Assembly (NCBI GenBank): GCA_902600475.1 | Contig: CACKJM010000006.1 | Coordinates: 1 to 64,000, forward strand | Direction: 5' to 3' | Length of the DNA stretch: 64,000 nt | DNA from: an uncultured Prochlorococcus sp. | Lineage (GTDB): Bacteria > Cyanobacteriota > Cyanobacteriia > PCC-6307 > Cyanobiaceae | Shown: positions 29,808 through 39,316 of the stretch, piece after piece | Numbering within the stretch: position 1 is the first letter of the stretch | Layout: each line of letters starts with the position of its first letter | Notes under the pieces: generated by a model | Told to the model about the DNA's origin: nothing | The model's input: the letters and a program-made list of their open reading frames with translations, nothing else | The model's database searches: none | Position numbers and translations under genes: made by a program

Positions 29808-31016
29808 ATGTCAAAGTTATCTCTTTCCAGTCTTGATAAGACACATTTAGAAGGAAAAAAAGTTCTTGTAAGGGTAGATTTTAATGTTCCATTAAATGAA
29901 GATGGTCAAATAACTGACGATACGCGTATTCGTGCAGCGATCCCAACGATTGAATATCTTATTAATCATTCTGCAAAAGTTATTTTAGCTGCTCATTTTG
30001 GTAGACCAAAGGGTCAAGTAAATGAAAAAATGAGATTAACTCCAGTAGCAGCAAGATTAAGTGAATTGTTGGGGCAAAATGTTGCTCTTACCAACAGTTG
30101 TATTGGTGATGAAGCAATTACACAATCAAATAGCTTATCTAATGGAGATGTTCTTTTACTTGAAAATGTTCGTTTTTTTGGTGAAGAGGAAAAGAACGAC
30201 CTGGAGTTTGCTAAAAAACTAGCATCTCATGCAGATATGTATGTAAATGATGCTTTCGGTGCCGCTCATAGAGCTCATGCTTCCACTCAGGGTGTTACTA
30301 ATTATTTAAGTCCTTCAGTAGCTGGATTCCTTCTAGAAAAAGAATTGAAATACTTACAAGGAGCAATAGATTCCCCAAAGCGTCCATTGGCAGCAATAGT
30401 TGGAGGATCAAAGGTTAGTAGCAAAATTGGAGTACTTGATTCTTTGCTAGATAAGTGTGACAAAATCATGATTGGTGGAGGTATGATTTTCACTTTCTAT
30501 AAAGCTAGAGGTTTAGATGTCGGAAAGAGCCTTGTAGAAGAAGATAAACTCGAGCTTGCTAAAGATTTAGAAGCAAAAGCGAAAGCAAAAGGGGTAGAAT
30601 TATTATTACCTACTGATGTTGTTTTAGCTGATGAATTTTCTCCGGAAGCCAATAGTAAGATATCTCAAATTGATTCAATTAGTGGGAATTGGATGGGTCT
30701 CGATATTGGTCCAGATTCCATTAAAGTTTTTCAGAATGCTCTTGCAGAATGTAAGACAATTATTTGGAATGGTCCAATGGGAGTTTTTGAATTTGATAAA
30801 TTTGCAGACGGTACAAATGCAATAGCTACGACTCTTGCTGACTTAAGTGCCTTTTCTGAAGTTTGCACAATAATTGGTGGTGGAGATTCAGTCGCAGCAG
30901 TAGAGAAAGCAGGATTAGCTGAGAAAATGTCACACATATCTACTGGAGGTGGAGCAAGTTTGGAACTTTTAGAAGGTAAAACTTTACCTGGTGTAGCTGC
31001 TTTAAACGACGCTTAG
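29808..31016 (+). CDS. pgk: Phosphoglycerate kinase
   Basis: Catalyses the ATP-dependent phosphorylation of 3-phosphoglycerate in the Calvin cycle and the reverse step in glycolysis. [46 protein letters not shown] and GGGDSVAAV are all conserved. Full length at 402 residues. It has a 213-base upstream region, consistent with its own regulated promoter. Convergent with a hypothetical gene with a one-base gap. Confidence 0.98.
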   Translation: MSKLSLSSLDKTHLEGKKVLVRVDFNVPLNEDGQITDDTRIRAAIPTIEYLINHSAKVILAAHFGRPKGQVNEKMRLTPVAARLSELLGQNVALTNSCIGDEAITQSNSLSNGDVLLLENVRFFGEEEKNDLEFAKKLASHADMYVNDAFGAAHRAHASTQGVTNYLSPSVAGFLLEKELKYLQGAIDSPKRPLAAIVGGSKVSSKIGVLDSLLDKCDKIMIGGGMIFTFYKARGLDVGKSLVEEDKLELAKDLEAKAKAKGVELLLPTDVVLADEFSPEANSKISQIDSISGNWMGLDIGPDSIKVFQNALAECKTIIWNGPMGVFEFDKFADGTNAIATTLADLSAFSEVCTIIGGGDSVAAVEKAGLAEKMSHISTGGGASLELLEGKTLPGVAALNDA

Positions 31017-31017
31017 G

Positions 31018-31743
31018 CTATATCTTTTCAACAATATCAATACTCTTTGTGAAAGTAATTATCCCCTCAGGATGAGCAATAATTCCTGACCATATCTGTA
31101 TTCCTGGTTTTGAAGGTGCCCTTGTCATTTTAAAAATTCCCCCAGATGGCAATGGCTCCAATAATATTTCTTGTTCAAAAAATGAATTTACTTGATGAGG
31201 TTTTATTGCTCCAGCAATAATCACTTCTTCAAGTGGCTTGTTTATAATGATATCAATGTCATATTTTGATCCAGTAAGAACTTTATCAGGGATTTTAAAA
31301 CTAATATCTATCTTCTTATCATCATTTCTTATTGTGGTGAATAAATTTTTAATGGTACCTTCATCAATTGTTCCATTTAGAACTGAAAAAACATAATCGA
31401 AATTGGATTCGAGTATATGGATTTCTCCATTAACTATTTTTTTTCCTAAAACTTTTATTCTCAAAATTTCTTTATTTGGAATATTTGATTTTAATCTTTT
31501 GATTTTCCATTTGCTATCAGGAAAATCATTGATAATTTTTGAAAACTGTTTTGGTATATTCTTGTTTTCATCATTTCTAAAATTTTTTCTAATAAACTCT
31601 AAGTTTCTCTTATTTAATGAGGTTTCTAGATTTCTTATAAAATCAACTTTTAAAGTTTGCGTTATTGCTGAATAGGGAATAATGAGATAAATAAATAAGT
31701 AGAGAGGGAAACCTATATTTCTGAAAAAGTTTAAATTAAACAT
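31018..31743 (-). CDS. Conserved-looking secreted hypothetical protein
   Basis: 241 residues with a hydrophobic N-terminal signal (about 10-27) that could be cleaved near SAITQT. The mature part is basic and beta-rich by pattern: repeated short hydrophobic strands with polar turns, and a C-terminal region with LPSGGIFKMTRAPSKPGIQIWSG. I recognise no enzyme motif and give no function. It is probably exported to the periplasm or thylakoid lumen. Divergent from murG with about 45 bases between; convergent with pgk. Confidence 0.7.
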   Translation of the reverse strand: MFNLNFFRNIGFPLYLFIYLIIPYSAITQTLKVDFIRNLETSLNKRNLEFIRKNFRNDENKNIPKQFSKIINDFPDSKWKIKRLKSNIPNKEILRIKVLGKKIVNGEIHILESNFDYVFSVLNGTIDEGTIKNLFTTIRNDDKKIDISFKIPDKVLTGSKYDIDIIINKPLEEVIIAGAIKPHQVNSFFEQEILLEPLPSGGIFKMTRAPSKPGIQIWSGIIAHPEGIITFTKSIDIVEKI

Positions 31744-31788
31744 ACATATTTATCATTTATTGTTTTTATTCTACTAATTTAAGTTTTT

Positions 31789-32880
31789 ATGTCTAAAAAA
31801 AATAATTTATTAGTCGCAGCCAGTGGGACAGGGGGGCATATTTTCCCAGCGTTAGCAGTCTCTAAAGACGTAGAAGATAAGTGGAATATACATTGGTTGG
31901 GTGTTAACCAAAGACTTGATGCCAATTTAATTCCCAAAAAATATAATTTGAGGACTTTGAGTATAAAGACACCAAGAAAAAATATTTTTTTGTTTTATCA
32001 ATATATAGAAATTTTAATGTCAACTTTCCAAATAATTAGGATCTTAAAAGAAAAAAAAATTAACTTGGTTTTTACGACTGGAGGTTATATCTCTGCCCCC
32101 ACTATTGTTGCTTCAAAATTTCTGAAGATACCTGTCATTATTCATGAATCAAATTTAATTCCAGGAATGGTCACGAAATATTTTGGTTTTTTGTGTAACT
32201 ATGTTCTTCTAGGATTTAATAATACAAATTCTTATTTAAGAAATTGTAAAACTATTTTCACTGGTACCCCTTTAAGAGAACAATTCTATAAATCTAATCC
32301 CTTGCCAGAATGGGTTCCAAAAGGAAAAGGACCTCTTTTGATTGTTATGGGAGGTAGTCAAGGAGCAAAAGCTATAAATCAAATTCTTAACGAATCTCTG
32401 GAATTTTTATTAAAAAAACAGTTTCGTATAGTCCATATTATTGGGGAATCTAATCAACAAACTTTTTATGTAAAAAACTCCAAAAATTATATTCAAAAGA
32501 AATTTACTAATGAAATAGCAGCTTTAATACAAAACTGTGATCTTGTAATATCGAGATCCGGTGCAGGAACAATCAATGAACTAATAGAGGCTGAAAAACC
32601 TTCTATTTTAATTCCATATCCAGATTCTAAAAATAATCATCAGGAGAAAAATGCAATGATTCTCGCTGAAAATGGAGGCTCAGTTTTAATCAATCAGAAT
32701 AAAATTTCTAAAGAAGTTTTTGAAGAAACTCTAGAAAGAATTTTTAAAATAAAATCAAAAAAGGGTAAAAATCATTATGAAATATTAGATCTCATGAAGA
32801 GGAACATGGAAAATAATAATAAAATTAAATCTAAAAATGAGATTATAAAATTTATTAATTATTTTCTAAAGGAATTCTGA
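31789..32880 (+). CDS. murG: UDP-GlcNAc:undecaprenyl-PP-MurNAc-pentapeptide transferase
   Basis: GT-B glycosyltransferase that converts lipid I to lipid II on the inner face of the plasma membrane. The N-terminal GTGGHIFPA loop (13-21), TTGGYISAP and HESNLIPGM are donor/acceptor motifs, and the C-terminal MGGSQGA, SRSGAGTINEL and HQEKNA bind UDP-GlcNAc. Length 363 is usual. The last 22 bases overlap the end of the CobD-like gene in convergent orientation, one of the longest overlaps in the window. Confidence 0.96.
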   Translation: MSKKNNLLVAASGTGGHIFPALAVSKDVEDKWNIHWLGVNQRLDANLIPKKYNLRTLSIKTPRKNIFLFYQYIEILMSTFQIIRILKEKKINLVFTTGGYISAPTIVASKFLKIPVIIHESNLIPGMVTKYFGFLCNYVLLGFNNTNSYLRNCKTIFTGTPLREQFYKSNPLPEWVPKGKGPLLIVMGGSQGAKAINQILNESLEFLLKKQFRIVHIIGESNQQTFYVKNSKNYIQKKFTNEIAALIQNCDLVISRSGAGTINELIEAEKPSILIPYPDSKNNHQEKNAMILAENGGSVLINQNKISKEVFEETLERIFKIKSKKGKNHYEILDLMKRNMENNNKIKSKNEIIKFINYFLKEF

Positions 32881-33983
32881 ATTTCTTTACATAAAAGAGT
32901 GTTATTTTCCCTATTCTGTAAGCTTATTCTTGCCCACTTATCATCGAGAAATTTAAATGAAGTACATTCTCTAAGCAATATCCCCTTATTTTCTAAGTAT
33001 TTTATATTTGGCGACAAGGATGTTTTACTTTCTATTAAAAAAAAGTTGGTTGAAGAGTTATGAACTTTAAGGTTCTCTATTTTTGATAATTTTCCAAATA
33101 CTCTCTTTTTTTCAATATTTATCCAGCTATGAATCTGTTTTGTCCACTGTTCATAGAATTTCTTATTACTGAGTAGATCAATTCCGGCTTTAATAGCAAA
33201 GGAATTTAAAGGCCAAGGATCTCTATTTATTTCCCATTGTTTAAGTTTTTTCGATGAGCCAATAACGTAACCTAATCTAAGGCCAGGAATATTGAAGATT
33301 TTGGTCAAGCTTCTTAAGACTAATAAATTATCAAATCTTTGGGTTAATGGTATTAAAGATTCTTTGTCTCCATTAGGTGTTATTGACAAGAAAGCTTCAT
33401 CACAGATAACTAATTTATATTTTTTCACAACTTCCTCCAATGAATTCTTTTCCCATAATTGGCCGGTAGGGTTATGTGGATTTGTTATCCAAATAACATC
33501 ACCTTTTGGATGAAGCGGAAATGATTGAGGAAAAATATCATTCCAGTTTTTTGGTAATTCGCAATGTATTAAATTGCTATTCCAACAATTTAAAGATCTT
33601 TCATAATCAACAAAGGATGGAGAAGGAATACAACTTATTCCAAATTTGGATGCTTCGTAACCTGCCCAGGTTATTAGCTCAGAAGCTCCATTCCCAGGCA
33701 ATATATTGTCTGGATTTATCCTATGAAATTTACCAATTATTTCTCTCAAATCACTTAAGTTTCTCTCAGGGTAATATCTAAATCCAATATTCTTAATTTC
33801 CTCATTTAATGAATCTATTAGTATCTGAGGAGGATCAAATGGTACTAATGAGGCACTTGCGTCAATAATTTCAGAGGGTAATAAATTTAATTTCTTTGCT
33901 ATTGCATATACGTTTCCCCCATGTCTTAGGTTTGATGATTGCATGGTTAGTATTTCGTAATCATTAGGTTCCTGTTTATTCAT
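32859..33983 (-). CDS. CobD-like PLP aminotransferase (putative threonine-phosphate decarboxylase)
   Basis: Fold-type I PLP enzyme of 374 residues. The N-terminal LRHGGNVYAIAKKL and DASASLVPFDPP resemble CobD/CobC proteins that make the aminopropanol arm of cobamides, rather than HisC. ITNPHNPTGQ, VICDEAF and PLP-lysine segment RSLTKIFNIPGLRLGY are intact. Prochlorococcus makes pseudocobalamin, so a CobD is expected, but no other corrin gene is adjacent. HisC-like activity is the alternative. The 3' end overlaps murG by 22 bases. Confidence 0.78.
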   Translation of the reverse strand: MNKQEPNDYEILTMQSSNLRHGGNVYAIAKKLNLLPSEIIDASASLVPFDPPQILIDSLNEEIKNIGFRYYPERNLSDLREIIGKFHRINPDNILPGNGASELITWAGYEASKFGISCIPSPSFVDYERSLNCWNSNLIHCELPKNWNDIFPQSFPLHPKGDVIWITNPHNPTGQLWEKNSLEEVVKKYKLVICDEAFLSITPNGDKESLIPLTQRFDNLLVLRSLTKIFNIPGLRLGYVIGSSKKLKQWEINRDPWPLNSFAIKAGIDLLSNKKFYEQWTKQIHSWINIEKKRVFGKLSKIENLKVHNSSTNFFLIESKTSLSPNIKYLENKGILLRECTSFKFLDDKWARISLQNRENNTLLCKEIQNSFRK

Positions 33984-33999
33984 TATTCATTTTCTTTTT

Positions 34000-35169
34000 T
34001 TATTCAATCCATTTTAGATCTGATCCAATGGCCTCTTTTATATTTGATAATTTATGGATATTTAGTTGCTTTATAATTCCTTGAAGTATATCGGGTACTA
34101 ATTGTGGACCCTTATATATCCATCCTGTATAAAGTTGAATTAATGATGCTCCAGAACAAATTCTTTCCCATGCTGACTCAGGACTATCTATTCCACCAAC
34201 CCCAATTAAAATAATCTTTTTATCAATATTATGAATATGTTTTATTATTTGATTTGCTTTTTTTTGTAAAGGCCTTCCACTTAATCCTCCATTCTCTTCA
34301 CAAAGTAATAATCCGGTTTGCATGATCTTTCTATTTTCAAGACCTAATCTATCTATGCTAGTGTTGGTAGCAATTATTCCATCGATGTTTTCCTCGATAA
34401 TTAATTGGCAAATATCTTCAATATCTTTAAAGCTTAGATCTGGTGCAATTTTGACAAATAATGGTGGACAACTGGGTAAGTTTTTAATTTCTTTAATAAG
34501 TTCTTTTAGAAGAATTGGATCTTGTAATTTTCTTAGTCCTTCAGTATTTGGAGAACTTACGTTTATTGCTGCATAATCACAATATGGAATTAATAATCTT
34601 AGAGAAGTTAAATAGTCATCTTTTGCTTGAGATAAATCTGTAATTTTAGACTTACCAAAATTTATCCCTAAACAAATATTCTGTCTATTTTTTTTAAACT
34701 CAATTCCTTGTTTGACAAAGTTTTTAACTAGATTTTCAGCACCATTGTTATTGAAACCCATTCTATTTAATGCTGCCTCTTCTTCTGCTAATCTAAATAA
34801 CCTTGGTTTGGGATTTCCATTCTGAGCAAATTTAGTTACCGTTCCAAGTTCAGCAAATCCAAAACCAAAATCTTTCCATATATTTGCGGCATTTCCATTT
34901 TTGTCAAAACCCGCAGCTAAACCAATTGGATTACAAAAATTTATTCCACATATGTTCTGAGTTAACCTTTTATCAACTACAGAAAACTCTTTATTTAGAT
35001 TTTTTAAGATAGAAGAAACTACAGGCCAATTATATTTTCTTGAACTGAATGATAGGAGGCTAAGAGATAAATTTGTTAAGTATTCTGCATCAATTCCAGA
35101 GTCTTTTTTTAATACAGGGGTAATCAAGTTTTTATAAAGATTTTTAAATATCCCCTTCTGTACATTCAT
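34000..35169 (-). CDS. pyrD: Dihydroorotate dehydrogenase (quinone), class 2
   Basis: FMN enzyme oxidising dihydroorotate with quinone as acceptor in pyrimidine synthesis. AAGFDKNGNA, ELGTVT, NRMGFNNNGAENL, and the catalytic-serine region NVSSPNTEGLR are class 2 features. VGVGGIDSPESAWE and LYTGWIYKGP form the phosphate site. At 389 residues with an N-terminal membrane-association helix, it is the quinone-linked type. It precedes the CobD-like gene by 16 bases and follows rnhA by 6 on the same strand. Confidence 0.96.
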   Translation of the reverse strand: MNVQKGIFKNLYKNLITPVLKKDSGIDAEYLTNLSLSLLSFSSRKYNWPVVSSILKNLNKEFSVVDKRLTQNICGINFCNPIGLAAGFDKNGNAANIWKDFGFGFAELGTVTKFAQNGNPKPRLFRLAEEEAALNRMGFNNNGAENLVKNFVKQGIEFKKNRQNICLGINFGKSKITDLSQAKDDYLTSLRLLIPYCDYAAINVSSPNTEGLRKLQDPILLKELIKEIKNLPSCPPLFVKIAPDLSFKDIEDICQLIIEENIDGIIATNTSIDRLGLENRKIMQTGLLLCEENGGLSGRPLQKKANQIIKHIHNIDKKIILIGVGGIDSPESAWERICSGASLIQLYTGWIYKGPQLVPDILQGIIKQLNIHKLSNIKEAIGSDLKWIE

Positions 35170-35175
35170 AAAAAA

Positions 35176-35895
35176 TTAGGCTTCTTTTTTTTCTATTATC
35201 CAATATTTTTTATCTTTAGGAATCAATCTCCAATTACGCCATTCAAAAAGTGAATATTGTTTTATCTTTAAGTGGTTTTCTTCACCTAATAAGGTGTTTA
35301 GTTCAGGTGAACTTAAAAGGTACTTTTTTTCTGCAAATTTTTCAATTAATTCATTGCGGGAAAATAATAGCTGAATTTCTGCAGGTGCATTTTTTTCAAA
35401 AAAATCAACAGAGGATTCTGCTTTTTTTAAGTTATTTTCTATAGATATACCTTTGCTGTAATTAGTTGCAATTTTATCAACCCTTTCATTTTGTTTGTCA
35501 CCGCTGTGTCCCTTAACATATTCCATTACAAGACCATTAATTCTTAATTGATCAATTTTTTGCCATAAATCAAGATTTTGAACTGATTTTCCTGCGCTTG
35601 TTTTCCATCCATTTTTCTTCCAATTGTTAATCCAGTTTGTATACCCTTCAATAACATATTTACTATCAGTTCTTAATTTAAAGTTCTCTTTTAATTTATA
35701 GGTTTTTAATTTCTCAAGTGTTTTTATAGCCGCAGTTAGTTCCATTCTGTTATTAGTGGTATTTTGCTCGGAACCACCAATTTCTAATTCACTGTTGTCA
35801 TCAAAAATTATTAGACCACCCCAACCACCAGGACCAGGGTTACCACTGCAGGCTCCATCAGTTGCGGCTTCAATTGCAAAACTATCACTATTCAT
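35176..35895 (-). CDS. rnhA: Ribonuclease HI with C-terminal extension
   Basis: Cleaves RNA in RNA-DNA hybrids. The four catalytic acids are visible: D13 ([16 protein letters not shown]), E52 (NRMELTA), D77 (RTDSKY) and D140 (ERVDKIA). The RNase H domain ends near residue 150, but the protein runs to 239. The extra 85-90 residues contain [15 protein letters not shown] and [17 protein letters not shown], with no domain I recognise. The gene is preceded by a strong hairpin after rplL. Confidence 0.93.
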   Translation of the reverse strand: MNSDSFAIEAATDGACSGNPGPGGWGGLIIFDDNSELEIGGSEQNTTNNRMELTAAIKTLEKLKTYKLKENFKLRTDSKYVIEGYTNWINNWKKNGWKTSAGKSVQNLDLWQKIDQLRINGLVMEYVKGHSGDKQNERVDKIATNYSKGISIENNLKKAESSVDFFEKNAPAEIQLLFSRNELIEKFAEKKYLLSSPELNTLLGEENHLKIKQYSLFEWRNWRLIPKDKKYWIIEKKEA

Positions 35896-35903
35896 AATTT
35901 TTG

Positions 35904-35928
35904 AAGCCGATATTAAATGTATCGGCTT
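35904..35928 (-). promoter_or_regulatory. Hairpin between rplL and rnhA
   Basis: AAGCCGATA (35904-35912) and TATCGGCTT (35920-35928) are perfect 9-base complementary arms with a 7-base loop. In the direction of rplL-to-rnhA transcription the hairpin is followed by CAAAAATT and the rnhA ATG, not by a T-run, so it is not a textbook Rho-independent terminator. It may end or process the ribosomal transcript, or limit read-through into rnhA. Confidence 0.6.
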
Positions 35929-35940
35929 GAAAAAATCTTC

Positions 35941-36336
35941 TTACTTAAGTGTAACCTTACCGCCAGCTTCTTCAATCTCTTTCTTTAAAGATTCAGCATC
36001 AGCTTTAGCAATTCCTTCTTTTACTGTTTTTGGTGCAGCTTCAACAAGTGCTTTTGCATCGCCAAGACCTAGACCTGTGGCATTTCTCACAACCTTAAGG
36101 ACTTTGATTTTTGCAGCTGCATCAAAACTTTCGAGAACTACATCAAATTCAGTTTTTTCTTCAGCAGCGGCCCCATCTCCGTCACCTCCAGCTGCTCCTG
36201 GAGCTGCCATTACTACACCTGCAGAAGCTGCAGCAGATACACCAAAAGCTTCTTCAATTTGCTTTACAAGCTCAGATGCTTCTAAAAGTGATAGGGATTT
36301 TAATGATTCAAGAATTTCTTCGGTTTTTGCGGACAT
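35941..36336 (-). CDS. rplL: 50S ribosomal protein L7/L12
   Basis: Stalk protein that recruits translation factors. The N-terminal dimerisation domain (about 1-40), an Ala/Gly-rich hinge (about 38-60), and the C-terminal domain with [34 protein letters not shown] and a basic VTLK end are typical. Length 131 is normal. It follows rplJ after 28 bases; together they form the L10-(L7/L12) stalk unit. Confidence 0.98.
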   Translation of the reverse strand: MSAKTEEILESLKSLSLLEASELVKQIEEAFGVSAAASAGVVMAAPGAAGGDGDGAAAEEKTEFDVVLESFDAAAKIKVLKVVRNATGLGLGDAKALVEAAPKTVKEGIAKADAESLKKEIEEAGGKVTLK

Positions 36337-36364
36337 TTTCTTAAAAGTTAATTAGGGTTTGAGT

Positions 36365-36892
36365 TTAAGATTCTGATTTTTCAGAATGTTGTTTAAGTGA
36401 TCTAGCAAGTCCAGAAGGTACTTCATTGATAGAGATCGCAATTTTTGTTGCTAAGCCATTTAGAGCGCCAGCAATTTTCGCCATCAATACTTCTTTAGAT
36501 GGAAGACTTGCAATTTCTTTTATTTCAGAATCGCTAAGAAGTCTGCCTTCAAATAAAGCTCCTTTGGTTTCGGATTTTTTGGTGTCTTTTTGAAAAGATT
36601 GGATCGCTTTTACAGCACCACCAACATCTTCTTTAATTAAGACAAAAGCATTTGTTCCGGTCAGTAAAGATTCAAGATCAATCCAATTACTATCTCCATC
36701 AATAGCTTTACGCATTAATGAATTTTTAGTAACTTTGCAGATGCCGTTAGTAGTTTGCAATCTAGATCGCAAATCTGACATCTCTTTGATAGTTAAACCT
36801 TTGTAGTCAAGAACTACAGCCATTTCCGAGTCGTTTAATAGAGATTTAATCTCAGTAACGATTTGTTGCTTATTCTCTAGTGTTCGGCCCAT
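36365..36892 (-). CDS. rplJ: 50S ribosomal protein L10
   Basis: Anchors L7/L12 dimers to 23S r[39 protein letters not shown] and [12 protein letters not shown] mark the family. At 175 residues it is full length. The 191-base space upstream carries an L10-type RNA leader, so translation of rplJ-rplL is probably autoregulated by L10-L12 binding, as is known in other bacteria. Confidence 0.98.
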   Translation of the reverse strand: MGRTLENKQQIVTEIKSLLNDSEMAVVLDYKGLTIKEMSDLRSRLQTTNGICKVTKNSLMRKAIDGDSNWIDLESLLTGTNAFVLIKEDVGGAVKAIQSFQKDTKKSETKGALFEGRLLSDSEIKEIASLPSKEVLMAKIAGALNGLATKIAISINEVPSGLARSLKQHSEKSES

Positions 36893-36897
36893 TGATG

Positions 36898-37010
36898 TTT
36901 TTTGGATCGTAATTTAGGGAGAGCAGGAAATGCGGCAAAGTCCTTTTTAAAAGAGGCCGCTTTTATTAGATCCAAAAAGAAATAATTAAGACGAGTCCTC
37001 GGTAGGAATT
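36898..37010 (-). promoter_or_regulatory. Ribosomal L10 leader (autoregulatory RNA)
   Basis: Read on the minus strand this leader contains CCTACCGAGGACTCGT (36991-37006), close to the conserved CCUACCGAGG core of bacterial L10 leaders. Nested stems are visible: TTGGATC near 36902-36908 pairs with GATCCAA near 36969-36975, and inside it GCGGC near 36932 pairs with GCCGC near 36956. The element lies directly before rplJ. Call made by eye; a covariance-model search would settle it. Confidence 0.75.
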
Positions 37011-37083
37011 AAAAATTTAGAATGACTAAATAAACCTACTTTCTTTGGCCGTATTATTGCAATATATATTATACAACAAAGAG

Positions 37084-37791
37084 TTAACCTTCAGGTTGAT
37101 AATCTTGTACAGCATTTATGTCTACTTGAACTGACGGCCCCATTGTTGAAGTTACATAAAAAGTTTTCCAATACTTTCCTTTAGCTCCACTTGGTTTATT
37201 TTTATCAATTGATTCTTGTAAAGTTTTTAAATTGTCAAATAGAGCCTCTTTAGTGAAACTTGCTTTTCCAAAGCGGACATGAACGATACCTGCCTTATCT
37301 GCCCTGAATTCGAGCTTACCAGCTTTGAATTCTTTTATTGCATTAGCAATATCATTAGTTACTGACCCAGCTTTAGGGTTAGGCATTAAACCTCTAGGTC
37401 CTAAAACTCTTCCTAATTTTGCAACCTTTGGCATCATATCTGGAGTTGCGATTAGAAGATCGAAATCCATATTTCCTTTGTTTATGCTTTCGACAAGATC
37501 TTCTTCGCCAAATAAATCTGCACCAGCAGCCTTAGCTTTTGATACATTCTCACCGCTTGTAATTACTGCAATTTTGATGCTTTGGCCAGTACCATGTGGT
37601 AATGCAACAGTGGTCCTTAATTGTTGATCAGTATATTTTGGATCAATACCTAAACGTATATGTGCTTCAATAGTTTCATCAAATTTTGCGTTAGCATTTT
37701 CCTTAATAATACTAAGAGCTTCAAGTGGTGCGTAAATGCGATCTTCTATCTTTGTTGATAGAGCCGCCATTCTTTTGGATAGTTTTTTCAT
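37084..37791 (-). CDS. rplA: 50S ribosomal protein L1
   Basis: Binds 23S rRNA at the E-site stalk and, in other bacteria, represses the L11-L1 operon. [47 protein letters not shown] (shown in part: the family signature sits around residues 120-140), and [10 protein letters not shown] at the end are conserved. Length 235 is normal. Between rplK and the rplJ leader on the minus strand. Confidence 0.98.
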   Translation of the reverse strand: MKKLSKRMAALSTKIEDRIYAPLEALSIIKENANAKFDETIEAHIRLGIDPKYTDQQLRTTVALPHGTGQSIKIAVITSGENVSKAKAAGADLFGEEDLVESINKGNMDFDLLIATPDMMPKVAKLGRVLGPRGLMPNPKAGSVTNDIANAIKEFKAGKLEFRADKAGIVHVRFGKASFTKEALFDNLKTLQESIDKNKPSGAKGKYWKTFYVTSTMGPSVQVDINAVQDYQPEG

Positions 37792-37857
37792 AATAATATT
37801 GGGTACAAACGGTTATTAACTAACCTCCCCTAAATAGTGAGCAATTTTGTCTTGAAC

Positions 37858-38283
37858 TCAATCAGTTATGGAGACGCCCATATTACGAGCAGTACCCTCA
37901 ATTACTTTCATTGCTGATTCAACACTAGAACAGTTTAGATCAGGAAGCTTAGTTTTGGCTATTTCTTCTAATTGAGCTTTACTTATATTCCCAACAGAGC
38001 CTTTTGCAGATTCACCTGATCCTTTTTCTATACCCGCTGCTTTTGTTATTAAAACAGAAGCAGGGGGTGTTTTTGTAATAAAAGTAAAGCTTCTATCTTC
38101 AAAAACAGAAATCTCCACTGGAATTACAAAACCTGCTTTATCTTGTGTCTTTGCATTGTATTCTTTACAAAATGCCATGATATTGACACCATGTTGTCCT
38201 AAAGCTGGACCTACAGGGGGAGCGGGATTTGCTTTGCCGGCTTGCAGAGCAAGCTTAATAACTGCAACAATTTTTTTTGCCAT
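37858..38283 (-). CDS. rplK: 50S ribosomal protein L11
   Basis: Forms the GTPase-associated centre with 23S r[23 protein letters not shown] and [13 protein letters not shown] mark the N-terminal domain, and the C-terminal rRNA-binding domain has [11 protein letters not shown] and ARNMGV. The 141-residue length is standard. Follows nusG after 67 bases and precedes rplA by 66 bases. Confidence 0.98.
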   Translation of the reverse strand: MAKKIVAVIKLALQAGKANPAPPVGPALGQHGVNIMAFCKEYNAKTQDKAGFVIPVEISVFEDRSFTFITKTPPASVLITKAAGIEKGSGESAKGSVGNISKAQLEEIAKTKLPDLNCSSVESAMKVIEGTARNMGVSITD

Positions 38284-38350
38284 TAGATTAAAGAATTTAA
38301 GCTGAGGTAGAAAATCATAATTTTACTTGATAAACAAGACTAATTAGAAA

Positions 38351-38962
38351 TTAGTTTTGCTTATTGATTTGGGAGAACTCTAATTCTACAGGAGTCTCGC
38401 GCCCAAATATTGAAAGTAATGCTTTTAATTTATTTCTTTCTCCAGATACTTCTATAACTTCTCCCTGGAAGTCTTTGAATGGACCACTAGTAACTATGAT
38501 TCTATCTTTTTCTTCAATATCTAATTTGATAACAGCTTTTTTCTCTGATGCACGCTTAAAGATTCTATTAACCTCTTGTCTGGAAAGTGGTCTAGGTTTG
38601 ATATGACCTCTTGATCTTCCGCTACCTCTACCGTCATCAGCACCAACAAAGTTAATTACATTTGGAGTACTTTTTACAGCCATCATTGTATCTTCATCCA
38701 GTATCATTCTTACGAGAACATAACCTGGGAAAACTTTTTCTTCAGTAGTTTGCCTACTACCATCTTTTTTTAATTTTATTCCGGGAGTTTGGGGGATTTC
38801 AATCTCAATGATTCGATTATTAACGCCCAAAGTTACTGATCTTTGCTCAAGAGTCGCTTTTACTTTTTTTTCGCAGCTTGATGCTACTTGTATTGCATAC
38901 CATCTCGCGATATTAGTATTTGCTTTTGAAGAAGCAAGGTTTGTAGTTAATTCATCACTCAT
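38351..38962 (-). CDS. nusG: Transcription termination/antitermination protein NusG
   Basis: NGN domain (WYAIQVASSCEKKVKATLE, then PGYVLVRMILDEDTM) followed by a KOW domain with DRIIVTSGPFKDFQGEVIEV. I place the start at ATG 38962, giving 203 residues beginning MSDELTT. The open frame extends to an ATG at 39046, but that would overlap secE by 32 bases and add 28 residues outside the family. NusG couples RNA polymerase to the ribosome or Rho. Located between secE and rplK, the classical order. Confidence 0.95.
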   Translation of the reverse strand: MSDELTTNLASSKANTNIARWYAIQVASSCEKKVKATLEQRSVTLGVNNRIIEIEIPQTPGIKLKKDGSRQTTEEKVFPGYVLVRMILDEDTMMAVKSTPNVINFVGADDGRGSGRSRGHIKPRPLSRQEVNRIFKRASEKKAVIKLDIEEKDRIIVTSGPFKDFQGEVIEVSGERNKLKALLSIFGRETPVELEFSQINKQN

Positions 38963-39014
38963 TTTTTCTGGATACTTAGTTAGGGTCTTTTTAAAGTGTA
39001 TATTTGAGGGTAAT

Positions 39015-39257
39015 TCAACCAAAAATTTGCGAAGCTGCCCATCCATAGAATCTGCTCACAGATGCTATTGCTGCGGCAGAAAAGGATACCATAATTATAA
39101 CCGCAACCGATTCGCTAAAAAGTTGTTGTTTGTTTGGCCATACGACGAGTTTAAGCTCATCATAGGTAGACTTAAAAAAATTACTCTTTTCTTTAGGCTC
39201 TTCTATTTGAGGTGAATCTTTTTTAAGAGGTTCTTGGTTAGTAGTAGGACTTGTCAC
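39015..39257 (-). CDS. secE: Preprotein translocase subunit SecE
   Basis: Small tail-anchored part of the SecYEG channel. It has 80 residues: a polar N-terminus, the conserved amphipathic TYDELKLVVWPNKQQL, and one transmembrane helix at about 51-70. The pattern and the place before nusG identify it. It is the single-helix cyanobacterial and plastid form. Confidence 0.94.
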   Translation of the reverse strand: MTSPTTNQEPLKKDSPQIEEPKEKSNFFKSTYDELKLVVWPNKQQLFSESVAVIIMVSFSAAAIASVSRFYGWAASQIFG

Positions 39258-39316
39258 AAGATTTTTTTGAATTAAGCTTTACGCTTTAAATTTATTTTAG
39301 CTTATTGATTTACTCC

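Noticed and set aside
35756..36355. 199-residue open frame on the plus strand
   Set aside because: It runs opposite rplL and the start of rnhA. The Ala/Ser/Pro-rich product mirrors the Ala-rich rplL hinge, and both minus-strand genes are certain.
38963..39046. N-terminal extension of nusG
   Set aside because: Would overlap secE by 32 bases and adds residues outside the NusG family; ATG at 38962 is the better start.
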